From assembly GCF_000378385.1 (NCBI RefSeq), contig NZ_KB899676.1, forward strand, positions 59,650-123,649: a stretch of 64,000 nt of DNA, written 5' to 3'. Origin of the DNA: Paenibacillus daejeonensis DSM 15491. GTDB lineage: Bacteria; Bacillota; Bacilli; Paenibacillales; Paenibacillaceae. Made by a program: the position numbers and the translations under genes. The notes under the pieces are model-generated. The model was given only the letters and a program-made list of their open reading frames with translations, was not told the DNA's origin and did not search any database. The stretch's first letter is position 1, and each line of letters opens with the position of its first letter. Positions 18,132 to 26,984 of this stretch are shown one piece after another.

Positions 18132-19271
18132 TTAGATCGGACGAGCATACGCTTCGCGATACTCCTTAGGCGTAGCTCCATAGTATTTTTTGAACACGCG
18201 GCTAAAGTGACTTTCGCCCAAAAACCCGGTATGCTCTGCGATCTGTATGTTCCTCAAACTCGTGCCAATGAGTAGCTCCGCGGCTTTATTCATCCTTACT
18301 TGCGTGACATACGCCCAATAATTAATACCGAATTCCTGTTTAAATGCACGACTTAATTGGTACTTATCAATATCGAATCGGTCTGCAACCGTTTGTAAAG
18401 TTAAATCCTCTTGATATTCGTTTTCTACATACGTTTTAATTCGGCGGACAGCATCTCTCAGCTTGAATCTGGTTCCCGAAGCGAGCGAGCGAAGGGCTTG
18501 CGTACTCTCCGTAATTAATTGTGGCAGGTATGCGGTATCTTGGGCAATCGAGCTAATTCCGACGGACAAGGTGTCTGTTGATGTCGCGATATTGTCCATC
18601 ACCGTTTCACTGATTTGACGCAATCGATCATCAGTTAAATCTTCACCCCCACCCACGAAGACGATTTGCCCGTTGCGGTGTCTCGTGCACATGATACAGT
18701 GGTTGTTGATCTCTGTTTGTCCCTGCATTAAGCATGAATAATCAATCTCCGAGTGCAGACTGTCCTCGAATGTCACAATCGCATAACGATCGATGTCCAG
18801 AATTTCGAATGCCTTCTGCACGTTCAGGATTGACTCTGCATCAATCTGTCCGGAGTACACCGTTTGATTCATTTCGCTGAGAATCGCTTGTCGGGCAGCC
18901 AATATGGACGTTTCAATTAAATCGCTTAACGATTTTTTAAGCAATTGTGCATCCACTGGTTTCAACAAATACTGGGAAGCTTTGAGTCGAAGCGCATCCC
19001 TCGCGTATTCGAATTCATCATAAGCGCTTAAGATAATGGTCTGTGGTATTTTTTTTAACCCTTGCATTCGCTCCAACGATTGAATACCGTTTAATAGCGG
19101 CATATGAATGTCCATGATCATGAGATCCGGGAGAAATTGTTCGACCATGGTTGCCGCTTCCTCCCCATCATAAGCATGCTCAACATTCGTTAGTCCAAGC
19201 TCCTCCCAATCCATCACTTTGTCTAAATATCGATGCAATGATAGTTGATCGTCTACTATAAGCAGCTTCAA
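18132..19271 (-). CDS. AraC-type response regulator (YesN-like)
   Basis: 379 residues from the TTG at 19271, chosen because AAGGGGGG lies 6 bases upstream; an in-frame ATG at 19313 would place that site inside the gene. Receiver domain at 1-120: LLIVDD acidic pair, phospho-acceptor in DLMIMDIHMP, Ser in ILSAYDEFEYAR, Lys in YLLKPVD. A middle region (about 130-270) of no clear family is followed by a C-terminal AraC helix-turn-helix pair (280-379; TLQTVADRFDIDKYQLSRAF, then NIQIAEHTGFLGESHFSRVF and YYGATPKEYREAYA). It follows the sensor kinase by 22 bases, so they form a two-component pair. The location between importer and esterases, and the shared promoter module in front of both, suggest it activates them in response to a plant-derived sugar. 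Confidence 0.92.
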   Translation of the reverse strand: MKLLIVDDQLSLHRYLDKVMDWEELGLTNVEHAYDGEEAATMVEQFLPDLMIMDIHMPLLNGIQSLERMQGLKKIPQTIILSAYDEFEYARDALRLKASQYLLKPVDAQLLKKSLSDLIETSILAARQAILSEMNQTVYSGQIDAESILNVQKAFEILDIDRYAIVTFEDSLHSEIDYSCLMQGQTEINNHCIMCTRHRNGQIVFVGGGEDLTDDRLRQISETVMDNIATSTDTLSVGISSIAQDTAYLPQLITESTQALRSLASGTRFKLRDAVRRIKTYVENEYQEDLTLQTVADRFDIDKYQLSRAFKQEFGINYWAYVTQVRMNKAAELLIGTSLRNIQIAEHTGFLGESHFSRVFKKYYGATPKEYREAYARPI

Positions 19272-19293
19272 CTCGATCCCCCCCTTGAAGATA

Positions 19294-21099
19294 TTAATTT
19301 CTAGGCAACACAATGTACACCGTTGTGAATACGCCTTCCTTACTTCGGAGCTTCAATCCATACTGAGGTCCGAATTTTAAACGAATCCGTTGATTGACGT
19401 TGAATAGACCTATGCTATCCGGCTTCATGTCCTGATTGTTCAATTGGCTTGCAAGTTGACGGTATCGATTCTTCTCTATTCCTCTTCCGTTATCATGAAT
19501 CACGATTAGAATCCCCGTTTTGACGGTCACCACACGAATCTTCATTTTTGCTGATTGCGGATTTTCCCCAAATCCGTGAAGCACTACATTTTCCACAAGT
19601 GGCTGGAGGAGCAATTTAAGCACTCTATTTTTCAAAACGTCCTCATCTGGGATGTGAAACTTTATATCAATTCGATTGTCATATTTTTTGTTCACGATAT
19701 ACAAATAATCTTTGACGTTTTGAATCTCCTGTTTTAGCTCCACCATCTCTTCTGATTGTTTCATAGAGTATCGCAGCAGCCCGCTCAAGGACAGCACCAA
19801 ATGGTTGGAATCTTCCGTATTCCCGCAAACAATTTCGGTTTGCAGCAGTTGCAGCGTATTAAAAAGAAAATGCGGATTGATTTGAGACTGCAGCGTTTTA
19901 AGCTCGACTTCTTTTAAGGCAATATCTGCTTGATAGTTTTGCTTGACCAGAGATTCGATTCGCACGACCAACTCTCTAAACTTATTGCCTATGACGTCCA
20001 GTTCGCGATATTTGTACTTATTTTTGATAATGTAAATATCATCTTTTCCTATCTTATCTAAATTGGAAAGCAAGCTTCCGAATGGGAGAGAGATTTTTGC
20101 GGTGATCAAGACTGAAATCAAAATGTTAAGCAACAAACACAACCAAATAAAGTCGATCAAATTAGATTTTAACGAGTCTGCTTGTTCGTTAATGACCGAC
20201 TTGGGAATCGTTGAGATGATACTCCAGCCTTCTACAGCCGTAGGGTGAAAAATAACAAGTGTTTGATCTCCATCAAGCTCTGCCATGAAACTTCCAGAAA
20301 ATCCGGGATAAATACGTTCGATGCCTGTAAAGCTCAGCTTGGTGCCGATTGCAGCAATCTCTCGGTGTGCGATGATGTTATGCTCATTATCGATCATAAA
20401 AATGCTTTCATTGTTATAGGAGCTTAATTCAAACAGCGCATTGATTTTGGCAATATCCAAGTTAGCGACAACAGCACCGATCGTCTTGAGCGTATAATCC
20501 TTTACGGGAAGCGCGATAGATAACGTAGGCAGATTATATTTTGATATATTAGTTCTGAAATAGTAGTCCTGCATATGAAGTCCAAGCGCTATGAAGCCTT
20601 TGCTTCCTGTTTCCGAAATGGCCTGCCTAAACCAAGGCTGATTAGTGAATGAATAGTCCCATTGCAGAGATTTTCTTCCATCCAGATTGTTTATATAATC
20701 ATTCTTGCCTAAGATTAAAATATCGCTAACCATAGACTGCAAAGAAGAAACACCGAAAGCTACGTCAGCGATATTCCTTTCATGCTGGATTCGTCCTCCA
20801 ATATCTATTCCCCTGCCTGGTATCATCATCCTGCGAACGGAATGATCGCCAGCCAGAAGGACAAGTGAGCGAGTAGCCTCTTCTAGATTAAAGCTCAGAC
20901 CACGTGCCGCTTGCTCCATCACTTTATAGCTGGACTGCGTCACTTCCCGGATCAGACTTTCTGTTGAATCGCGAACCGATAACAATCCGAGCAATAATAA
21001 CAGCAGGATATTTACAACCAAATAGGAGAATAAGATCGTTCGAATGATCGTTTTTCCGAGTAAAGAACGAATTAAAAATTTGATTCCCGTGTTCTTCAT
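19294..21099 (-). CDS. YesM-type sensor histidine kinase
   Basis: 601 residues. Transmembrane segment 1 at about 20-42 (LFSYLVVNILLLLLLGLL), a ~260-residue extracytoplasmic Cache-like sensor domain, transmembrane segment 2 (IWLCLLLNILISVLI, about 295-318), a HAMP-like stretch, then the His_kinase domain with phospho-acceptor QSQINPHFLFNTLQLLQ and an ATP-binding domain with PLVENVVLHGF and HDNGRGIE. This is the LytS/YesM class that lacks a classical H-box. It is the partner of the response regulator 22 bases downstream. A TTTGAAAGCGCTTAAA palindrome overlaps the leader just before the start, so carbon catabolite control of the regulator genes is likely. The ligand is unknown; an oligosaccharide or its binding protein is typical. 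Confidence 0.93.
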   Translation of the reverse strand: MKNTGIKFLIRSLLGKTIIRTILFSYLVVNILLLLLLGLLSVRDSTESLIREVTQSSYKVMEQAARGLSFNLEEATRSLVLLAGDHSVRRMMIPGRGIDIGGRIQHERNIADVAFGVSSLQSMVSDILILGKNDYINNLDGRKSLQWDYSFTNQPWFRQAISETGSKGFIALGLHMQDYYFRTNISKYNLPTLSIALPVKDYTLKTIGAVVANLDIAKINALFELSSYNNESIFMIDNEHNIIAHREIAAIGTKLSFTGIERIYPGFSGSFMAELDGDQTLVIFHPTAVEGWSIISTIPKSVINEQADSLKSNLIDFIWLCLLLNILISVLITAKISLPFGSLLSNLDKIGKDDIYIIKNKYKYRELDVIGNKFRELVVRIESLVKQNYQADIALKEVELKTLQSQINPHFLFNTLQLLQTEIVCGNTEDSNHLVLSLSGLLRYSMKQSEEMVELKQEIQNVKDYLYIVNKKYDNRIDIKFHIPDEDVLKNRVLKLLLQPLVENVVLHGFGENPQSAKMKIRVVTVKTGILIVIHDNGRGIEKNRYRQLASQLNNQDMKPDSIGLFNVNQRIRLKFGPQYGLKLRSKEGVFTTVYIVLPRN

Positions 21100-21110
21100 T
21101 CTGCACTTCC

Positions 21111-21126
21111 TTTAAGCGCTTTCAAA
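21111..21126 (-). promoter_or_regulatory. Predicted CcpA cre site before the sensor kinase gene
   Basis: TTTGAAAGCGCTTAAA on the minus strand fits the cre consensus core (TGAAAGCGCTT). It lies 12 bases before the ATG, downstream of any likely promoter, a position that would give roadblock repression. Confidence 0.6.
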
Positions 21127-21249
21127 TTAGTTTTATAATGTAATACATCGTTTCTTATTATGTATGGCCACATAATAGCAAATGAGACTACAGATGTCTA
21201 TGTAAATTTTTATGGATCGTTGATTTCGGCATTGACCGTTTAATGTGAC

Positions 21250-21312
21250 AGAAACCGCCTCAACCTCAAGCGTACAAGGAGTTGGGCGGTTAACATGTTT
21301 TTTTGTTTTGTT
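21250..21312. terminator. Hairpin between permease 2 and the sensor kinase
   Basis: AACCGCC...GGCGGTT with additional CAACCTC/GAGTTG pairing. The T run (TTTTTTTG) is on the plus-strand side, so as a terminator of the minus-strand importer genes it is not ideal; it may act in either direction. Confidence 0.5.
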
Positions 21313-21316
21313 TGGC

Positions 21317-22144
21317 TCAGCCTTTAACAGCCCCCGCAGCGATTCCCTTCACGATGTGCTTTTGCATGAAAATAAAGAAAAGGAATATCGGCACCAAGGT
21401 AACGACCGTAAGTGTCATAAACATCGGCCAATGAACGGTAAACTCACCTTTGGCGCGATAGATTTGCAGAACAAGCGTGGAGTTCGAGGACGAGTTAAGA
21501 AACAGCATGGGTGCCAAAAAGTCGTTCCATATCCACATCGTCTGAAAAATAACAGCCGTTGTCGAGATTGGTTTCAGGAGTGGGAATATAATTCTCCAAA
21601 AGATGCCCCACACGGTGCAACCGTCGATAACAGCCGCTTCCGATAGCTCCCGCGGAATCGTTCGCATATACCCCATCATGAGGAAGAATACAAAAACGGA
21701 GCCATTCAAGTATAGCGCAATGAGACCGTAGAGCTTATCGATTAGATTCAAACCAGTCATCAGTTGGAACAATGGAATCAGTGTCGCCTGGAATGGAATC
21801 ATGAATCCTGCTAACAAATAGAGCATAGCAAATTTAGTTACACGATTCGCATTGAACACGACCGGATAGGCCCCCATCGCGCCGATGATCACAACCAGGG
21901 TGACTGAGAAGAAGGTGATGGTCAAGCTATTTCCAAAGCTGCGCAAGAGTGCCGTTTCTTCGAAAACTTGCACGTAATTCGTTAGGATCCACTCTTTAGG
22001 GAGACCTATCGGGTTCCTCGTAGCATCTTGCAACGTTTTGAAGGTATTAATAATAATTAAATAAAACGGAAAGAAAACAGCTAATCCTATAGGGAGCATG
22101 ACTAGATCGAGAATCCAATTGCGCTTTTGAGAAGTCATCATCAT
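21317..22144 (-). CDS. Sugar ABC transporter permease (MalG-like, CUT1)
   Basis: 275 residues, six hydrophobic segments, and the inner-membrane EAA loop ELSEAAVIDGCTVWGIFWRI followed by FPLLKP, the contact site for the ATPase. It overlaps the upstream permease by one base (stop-start TAATG), so the two are translationally coupled. With the neighbouring permease and lipoprotein it forms a CUT1 importer for oligosaccharides. No ATPase gene is present; as in other Firmicutes, a shared MsmX-type ATPase encoded elsewhere would energise it. Context (xylanase, esterases, YesM/YesN pair) suggests xylo-oligosaccharides or another hemicellulose product. Confidence 0.93.
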   Translation of the reverse strand: MMMTSQKRNWILDLVMLPIGLAVFFPFYLIIINTFKTLQDATRNPIGLPKEWILTNYVQVFEETALLRSFGNSLTITFFSVTLVVIIGAMGAYPVVFNANRVTKFAMLYLLAGFMIPFQATLIPLFQLMTGLNLIDKLYGLIALYLNGSVFVFFLMMGYMRTIPRELSEAAVIDGCTVWGIFWRIIFPLLKPISTTAVIFQTMWIWNDFLAPMLFLNSSSNSTLVLQIYRAKGEFTVHWPMFMTLTVVTLVPIFLFFIFMQKHIVKGIAAGAVKG

Positions 22145-23025
22145 TACAAGTCCTGCTCCCTTCGTTGCATCATTGTAACCTGGAAGATTGCGATCACTAA
22201 TACAATGAGGAAAAATACGACCGACATCGCCGATGCAAGACCGTATTGTGCCTCCGTGATTCCCTTTTGCACGATAACCTGGGTGACGGTCAACGTCTCG
22301 AAACCAGGCCCGCCCTTCGTCAAGGCAAATGGAATTTCGAACACTTTTAGTCCACCTGTAAGGAGTAACATCACGCTAACGGTCATCGCAGGAGCGAGTA
22401 ATGGCAAGGTAACATATCGGAATTGCTGAAAGCGATTCGCCCCATCGATGGAGGCTGCCTCGTAATAATCCTTAGGAATCGATTGCAAGAAGGCTAAGTA
22501 CAACACGGCATGCCAGCCTGTGATGGCCCAAGTCGCAACGAAAATGGTAGACAGCTTCGCAAGAAGCGGGTCTGACAGCCAAGGCTGTGCTCCGATGTTA
22601 AACAGCTGATTGAGGATCTTATTTAATACGCCAGACCCAATTGGTGCCAGAATAAATCCCCATATGTAGGCAATTAGCAATCCACTTGGAATGGAAGGGA
22701 AGAAAAAAATGGCGCGATGCAAATTCCTTGTTAAAAAATTTTGATCCAATATCATAGCAAGCGGTATGGCAAAAACAGTAACCAGCAAAGCCTTGCCAAA
22801 CGTGAATAACAGCGTATAGGATATGGAAGCACGGATAGCATCATCAACAAACAATCGTTCATAGTTTCTAAAACCTACAAAATCATAGACATTCGAATAG
22901 CCACCGAAATTGGTAAAGCTTAAAAAGAGAGATTGCAATAATGGATAGATGGTAAACAAGGTATATACAATGAGAATGGGAAGCAAAAAGGACTGGAACT
23001 GTAGCTGTCGTTTAAATTTGATCAT
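22144..23025 (-). CDS. Sugar ABC transporter permease (MalF-like, CUT1)
   Basis: 293 residues from the ATG at 23025 (GGAGG nine bases upstream); a longer frame to 23085 has no ribosome site and starts with a non-hydrophobic Gly/Pro-rich run. Six transmembrane segments; EAA loop YEAASIDGANRFQQFRYVTLPLL. First permease of the importer, 74 bases after the binding-protein gene, and overlapping the second permease by one base. Partner of the lipoprotein and the MalG-like permease. Confidence 0.93.
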   Translation of the reverse strand: MIKFKRQLQFQSFLLPILIVYTLFTIYPLLQSLFLSFTNFGGYSNVYDFVGFRNYERLFVDDAIRASISYTLLFTFGKALLVTVFAIPLAMILDQNFLTRNLHRAIFFFPSIPSGLLIAYIWGFILAPIGSGVLNKILNQLFNIGAQPWLSDPLLAKLSTIFVATWAITGWHAVLYLAFLQSIPKDYYEAASIDGANRFQQFRYVTLPLLAPAMTVSVMLLLTGGLKVFEIPFALTKGGPGFETLTVTQVIVQKGITEAQYGLASAMSVVFFLIVLVIAIFQVTMMQRREQDL

Positions 23026-23099
23026 GGTTTTGCCTCCAAGTTCGGATAGTGAAAGAGAGGGAGCAGGCTGCCCCCTCCCCCTCAAGCCTCTATTGCTGA

Positions 23100-24413
23100 T
23101 TATTCATCCATTTCCTTTAATTTATTGTCAAGGGATGCGGTAGCTTCTTCCGGCGTTATTTTGTTGGTCGCGAGATCCTGGAACGATACTAGAAACTGAA
23201 GTCGCAGGGCTTCTTGGTGTCGATTCCACGATACCATCGGCAAGTAAATTCGCCCTTCCATGAGTCCATCTCTATAAGCTGGTTCGTACGCTGGATGTAC
23301 TTCAGTATCATAGCCATGAACCGTTATGATGCCGCCCGTACCTTCTTCGAACTCCTTTAACCCTTCAGTCGTTGTCAAGTAGTCAAGGAATAGCAAAGCC
23401 TCTTCTTTGTGTTGCGTCTTCTTATTGACGGCAAAGCCTACACCAGGAGCTCCGTTGTAATACGTGTTGCCAGGCTCCTTACCCGGAATCCCCATAATTT
23501 CGAAATCGATATCTGGGTTAATTTCCTCAATCGTCGGGATATTCCAAGGGCCGCCAGGGACCATGGCTACGTTCTCAAGAGCGAACTCATTCATGACTTG
23601 CTCACTCGTCAGACCGATCATGTCAGGTGACAGAATGCCATTGTCAATCAACCCTTCTTTCCACATCGTCAACACTTCGGTCCAGCCCTCGGAGAATGTC
23701 GCCTCTCCATTAAAGAGCTTTTCGTCAAACGTTGGGTCATTCGACAGTACATTCGCACCAAACATTGCGGAGTGAATAATTGTAATATCATGCATTCTGT
23801 CATACAGCGGAAGAATGCCAGCCTCCTTTAATTGCAAGGACATTTGAACGAATTCATCCCATGTTTGCGGCAGTTCAGTTATGCCAGCCTGTTCAAATAA
23901 TTTCTTATTATAAAACAAGCCCCCTGCCCAACCTGCTTGTGAAAACGCGTAGATTCTTCCATCTTTGCTCACCATAGGTTTGTTGCTGTCCAACATCACG
24001 GACATGAACGGCTCATCGGTCAAATCTAGCGCGAAGTCGCCATCGATAATCTCATTGCGATTTTCCGCAGCGATGATGAATAGGTCAGGGGCCGTGTCAG
24101 ACAACAGCATCGTCTGCAGTTTGGCTATGTAATCTGTTACCGGTGGGGCAAATTGAAAATCGAAGGAGATATGTGGATATTTCGCTTGGAAACCGTCCAG
24201 GACGGGCTTCATCTCTTTTTCATTGTTCCAAGCAAGGATACTCAGCTTGACCGGTGTCTGTGCTTCTTCACCTGTCGTATTGGTGCTGCTCGTATTTTGA
24301 TTGCCCGGAGTGCCCGTATTAGTCGTATTGGTATTAGTATTACTACTGCAGGCACCGAGCACGACGGAAAAACAAAGAACAGTGGTTAATAGCAGCGAAG
24401 ACGTTTTCTTCAT
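23100..24413 (-). CDS. Sugar-binding lipoprotein of the ABC importer
   Basis: 437 residues. Lipobox VVLGACSSN with the lipidated Cys near residue 21, then an Asn/Thr-rich linker (about 23-50) and an extracellular solute-binding protein family 1 fold (KLSILAWNNEKEMKPVLDGF, DLFIIAAEN, GLFYNKKLFEQAGITELPQTWDEFV, VPGGPWNI, GVGFAVNKKT). First gene of the importer operon; ATG with AGGGGG eight bases upstream. Its promoter has the same activator module and palindrome as the esterase operon. Captures an oligosaccharide outside the cell; the ligand is probably a product of the secreted xylanase/esterases. Confidence 0.93.
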   Translation of the reverse strand: MKKTSSLLLTTVLCFSVVLGACSSNTNTNTTNTGTPGNQNTSSTNTTGEEAQTPVKLSILAWNNEKEMKPVLDGFQAKYPHISFDFQFAPPVTDYIAKLQTMLLSDTAPDLFIIAAENRNEIIDGDFALDLTDEPFMSVMLDSNKPMVSKDGRIYAFSQAGWAGGLFYNKKLFEQAGITELPQTWDEFVQMSLQLKEAGILPLYDRMHDITIIHSAMFGANVLSNDPTFDEKLFNGEATFSEGWTEVLTMWKEGLIDNGILSPDMIGLTSEQVMNEFALENVAMVPGGPWNIPTIEEINPDIDFEIMGIPGKEPGNTYYNGAPGVGFAVNKKTQHKEEALLFLDYLTTTEGLKEFEEGTGGIITVHGYDTEVHPAYEPAYRDGLMEGRIYLPMVSWNRHQEALRLQFLVSFQDLATNKITPEEATASLDNKLKEMDE

Positions 24414-24459
24414 TTCGTAAACCCCCTATAGCATCATTGTGTTTGTAATAAGCACTGGC

Positions 24460-24473
24460 TGAAAGCACTTACA
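24460..24473 (-). promoter_or_regulatory. cre-like operator at the importer start point
   Basis: TGTAAGTGCTTTCA on the minus strand, directly after the -10 box; equivalent in position and sequence to the operator at 18032-18047. Confidence 0.6.
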
Positions 24474-24478
24474 CGTTG

Positions 24479-24543
24479 AGTATACTGCTTGCTCGCTCAA
24501 ATTTGAATTCATATCATTGCATCATTTGTTGTCAAATCTTGCA
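24479..24543 (-). promoter_or_regulatory. Conserved activator-type promoter module, copy 2
   Basis: Minus strand: TATACT -10 (24484-24479), 17-base spacer, weak -35 TTCAAA (24507-24502), and paired upstream repeats TGCAAGAT (24543-24536) and TGCAATGAT (24521-24513). Only a few bases differ from copy 1 over about 65 positions, although the genes downstream are unrelated. Confidence 0.7.
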
Positions 24544-24615
24544 CGGGCTTATGTTCGAATAAATTCTAATCCGTTGCAGAAGCATTCCGAAGCTGATGCG
24601 GCCAATAATCAGCGA

Positions 24616-24663
24616 AAAGGCTATCCCCAAAGTCATCTGACGATGACTTTGGGGATAGCCTTT
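24616..24663. terminator. Perfect 22-bp inverted repeat (bidirectional terminator)
   Basis: A perfect 22-bp stem (AAAGGCTATCCCC... / ...GGGGATAGCCTTT) with a TGAC loop, followed by TTTCTTGTTC. It sits next to the tRNA-Ala 3' copy exactly where the intact tRNA has its terminator, so it probably marks the left end of the island. Confidence 0.7.
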
Positions 24664-24673
24664 CTTGTTCTTT

Positions 24674-24722
24674 TGGAGCCTGGGGCAGATCGCCCCCCCT
24701 GACCTCATCGCTGCCAGCGATG
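24674..24722 (-). repeat. Diverged tRNA-Ala 3' end (att-like site, left)
   Basis: Minus-strand copy of the 3' half of tRNA-Ala(GGC): anticodon arm CATCGCTGGCAGCGATG is intact, the T-arm has several changes, the acceptor end GGCTCCA is kept. The 5' half is absent. Same order as at 39.1 kb: tRNA end, then TTCTTGTTC, then a hairpin. Confidence 0.75.
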
Positions 24723-25121
24723 GAATGGCTGTCCGCTGCAGTCCGATTAAAACAGCGGAAGCCTTGTCTTGACTAGGTTTTTGCCGATTGCTTTCCGATC
24801 TGTTAAGACAGCTTAGGATGGTTGGGGACGAAGTTCGTCCCCAATTCGTCCCCATAAAATAATGTTCATGTCTCCGCATACCATATGTGTTGAGTACTGT
24901 GTGTTGGACAGTTTACTAGAAATAAAACCAGTCCAGTCATGTTAGTAACTGACTTTACCATTAGGAACTATGGGTTAACAACTACAGAGGTCATTGAGGA
25001 ATTGATGGCAGATGAGAAACAAAAGCCTGCAAGTTAAACACGTGCGTTGAGGCAACCTGTGACAGCATAGTCGTCAGGTTCCTTTGCATAAGTCAATACA
25101 TAATCTGATAAATTGAGCTGA
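24723..25121. other. Region with remnants only
   Basis: No intact gene. Two near-identical GTCCCC motifs (24834-24853) resemble the GTK-GTK-type tails of phage integrases read on the minus strand. A 32-codon frame at 24939-25037 on the plus strand (MLVTDFTIRNYGLTTTEVIE...) ends in a stop and may be the 3' end of a lost gene. Confidence 0.35.
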
Positions 25122-25589
25122 CTAAATCTTCAGTGATCTGGTTCGAGACTCATTTTCAAAATACATCCGCAACAATTGGAGAATCTCAGCCTTCTTCCGA
25201 CTTGCTGGCAGCGGTAAGGGCGAGATAAGTGAATACATATACCTTAAGTCAGTTAATGATATGGATTTAAGAATCTCGTTTTGAGTCTCGGCTGTTGAGT
25301 TTGCATCAAAGTAAAGTCTCAGAGAGTTATTATAATAATCCCTTAAAGCATCCTGGTCTTTAATGAGTTCGATTGCCTCACTGATTTTAGATACCTCGTC
25401 CTTTTTACGTTCTCCAACTGGCTTACGAATTTTCTTAGAGTGTTTATTTATAACTTCATCCAACTGTTCCACAGAATAATTAAATACTGGGAAATGTTGA
25501 TTTTGAGTATTTCTAGCTTGTAAAAGCTCTTTACAGTAGCGAAATACATCAACAATTATCTGATCGTAATTTTTTCTTTGCTCTTTCAT
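25122..25589 (-). CDS. Hypothetical protein following the ParA-like gene
   Basis: 155 residues, 26 bases after the ParA-like gene and on the same strand. Highly charged and mostly helical, with a basic stretch KHSKKIRKPVGERKKDE in the middle. The C-terminal segment SLTDLRYMYSLISPLP...ASRKKAEILQLLRMYFE follows the pattern of a SAP/HeH-like DNA-binding helix-extension-helix motif (ADLR...KKAEIL..L). It could be the DNA-binding partner of the ATPase, in the role ParB plays in plasmids, but no ParB motif is visible. Ribosome site is weak (GGTGAT). Function not recognised. Confidence 0.6.
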   Translation of the reverse strand: MKEQRKNYDQIIVDVFRYCKELLQARNTQNQHFPVFNYSVEQLDEVINKHSKKIRKPVGERKKDEVSKISEAIELIKDQDALRDYYNNSLRLYFDANSTAETQNEILKSISLTDLRYMYSLISPLPLPASRKKAEILQLLRMYFENESRTRSLKI

Positions 25590-25615
25590 ATGTATATCAC
25601 CAATTTCATGGTTAT

Positions 25616-26623
25616 TTAAACTGTTTCTGTTTCAAGTATTTCCAAAATTTTGTTCGATATTACCTTATACGCCTCATGCCTTTTAGCATTTTGTAAATGT
25701 AGAGACATGCTAGTTTCAGAAACTATCCCAGATCGATGTGGAATAAAATCTCTAAATACATGTCGCGTTTTAAAATCATTATTGTACCGGAAGTGGCTAT
25801 ACTTTTCCTTACTTAATACAGAATCGACACTGAGTTGATCAATGTTACTATCAAGTACACCAATAAAATCAAGGTTGCTAGCGTTGCTCTTATAAATAGT
25901 TTCAAACACCCCTATCAAGCTCGGCTTATCACCGAAGTGTGCATTTAATAAGATTCCGCCTATATCATCGTGCATTGCATACTTTACATAAACACTCTCA
26001 ATTTCAGAAATGTAATCTGGAACTCCCTGCATACTCACTTCATCGCCAATTGTCGGAATAATGTAATAGTCAGAAACCATAAATACACTTTGGGTTAGGA
26101 TATTACTTGTTGGAGGGCAGTCGAAAAATATATAATCAAATTTCTCATCACAATTAAGCTGTTTAAGAATCAATGGCATAATAAACACGTTAAGCACATT
26201 CTGGGACATTCTTTGAGCTAAATCGTTTAATCTCGCATTCTTAAACACCATACTCGAAGGTATAAAGTTCAAGTTCCCCTGATACTCACTTTCTTTAATT
26301 GAAAAGATGATATTATCTTCTATATACTGACCAAGATCATCAATTTCTCCTGTCAAAAGTTGATAGTCGTTTGCCTTGTTTTTAATATATCTCATATAGA
26401 GTTCAAGAGCATAATTTAGTGTAGCATTGTATGGATATTCACCTAACTTTTGATAACCGCCTACATTATTTGCACATATGTGACTGAGAGAACTCTGTGG
26501 ATCAAGATCTATCATTAGAATTTTTTTACCCTTTTTAGCCAACCAAGCTCCGATTTGAAAGGTGCTGGTGGTCTTTCCTACCCCACCCTTGTAATTTCCA
26601 AAAAAGATTTTTAAAGCTGCCAC
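25616..26623 (-). CDS. ParA/Soj-family ATPase
   Basis: 335 residues. Deviant Walker A NYKGGVGKTTSTFQ near the N-terminus with the signature lysine, Walker A' DLDPQSSLS, Walker B YIFFDCPPTSN. The start is GTG at 26623 (GAGGGG 8 bases before) or TTG three bases earlier. There is no DNA-binding N-terminal extension, so this is a ParA of the short chromosomal/Soj or type Ib kind, though at 335 residues it is longer than Soj, with extra sequence around 100-130 and at the C-terminus. It is co-oriented with a small basic protein. In a tRNA-flanked island it may stabilise an excised circular form; alternatives are a cargo-positioning or defence role. Confidence 0.85.
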   Translation of the reverse strand: MAALKIFFGNYKGGVGKTTSTFQIGAWLAKKGKKILMIDLDPQSSLSHICANNVGGYQKLGEYPYNATLNYALELYMRYIKNKANDYQLLTGEIDDLGQYIEDNIIFSIKESEYQGNLNFIPSSMVFKNARLNDLAQRMSQNVLNVFIMPLILKQLNCDEKFDYIFFDCPPTSNILTQSVFMVSDYYIIPTIGDEVSMQGVPDYISEIESVYVKYAMHDDIGGILLNAHFGDKPSLIGVFETIYKSNASNLDFIGVLDSNIDQLSVDSVLSKEKYSHFRYNNDFKTRHVFRDFIPHRSGIVSETSMSLHLQNAKRHEAYKVISNKILEILETETV

Positions 26624-26984
26624 CAAAGCATCCCCTCAACTCAATAAAATTATCTACATATATTGTTATTTCGACAAAGGAAGGAAAACTCCTTTGTAAC
26701 AACTTAAATTTCCAACAAGAAGTATTAGTAAGTTATTCCACGTATCTAGTCTTCCCACATATCCCACTCATGTAAGAAGCGAAACTTCTTCCCCATAAGT
26801 TTCTTCCAAGCAGTTTTTCATGTGTCACACTTCCAGAATATGCTACAATAGATGAGACCAAAGTCATGCATAAATTAACACGCATATAAGATTTAGGTAA
26901 TCTCAGTCGACAAATAACTAGGCTCAAAATGATAACTTTGTGAGACGTGGAACTTCATTTTCACTCTAAGAGAGGAGATTTACA
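26624..26984. other. Intergenic region between parA-like gene and small plus-strand genes
   Basis: About 360 AT-rich bases that should contain divergent promoters. I see no clear gene, hairpin with T run, or iteron-like centromere repeats. Confidence 0.4.

Noticed and set aside
23025..23085. Longer N-terminus of the MalF-like permease
   Set aside because: No ribosome site, and the Gly/Pro/Ser-rich extension is atypical; GGAGG fits the ATG at 23025.
24532..24879. 115-codon minus-strand gene at the left att-like site
   Set aside because: It runs through the 22-bp hairpin and the tRNA copy; only its GTNWGR start looks like an integrase tail.
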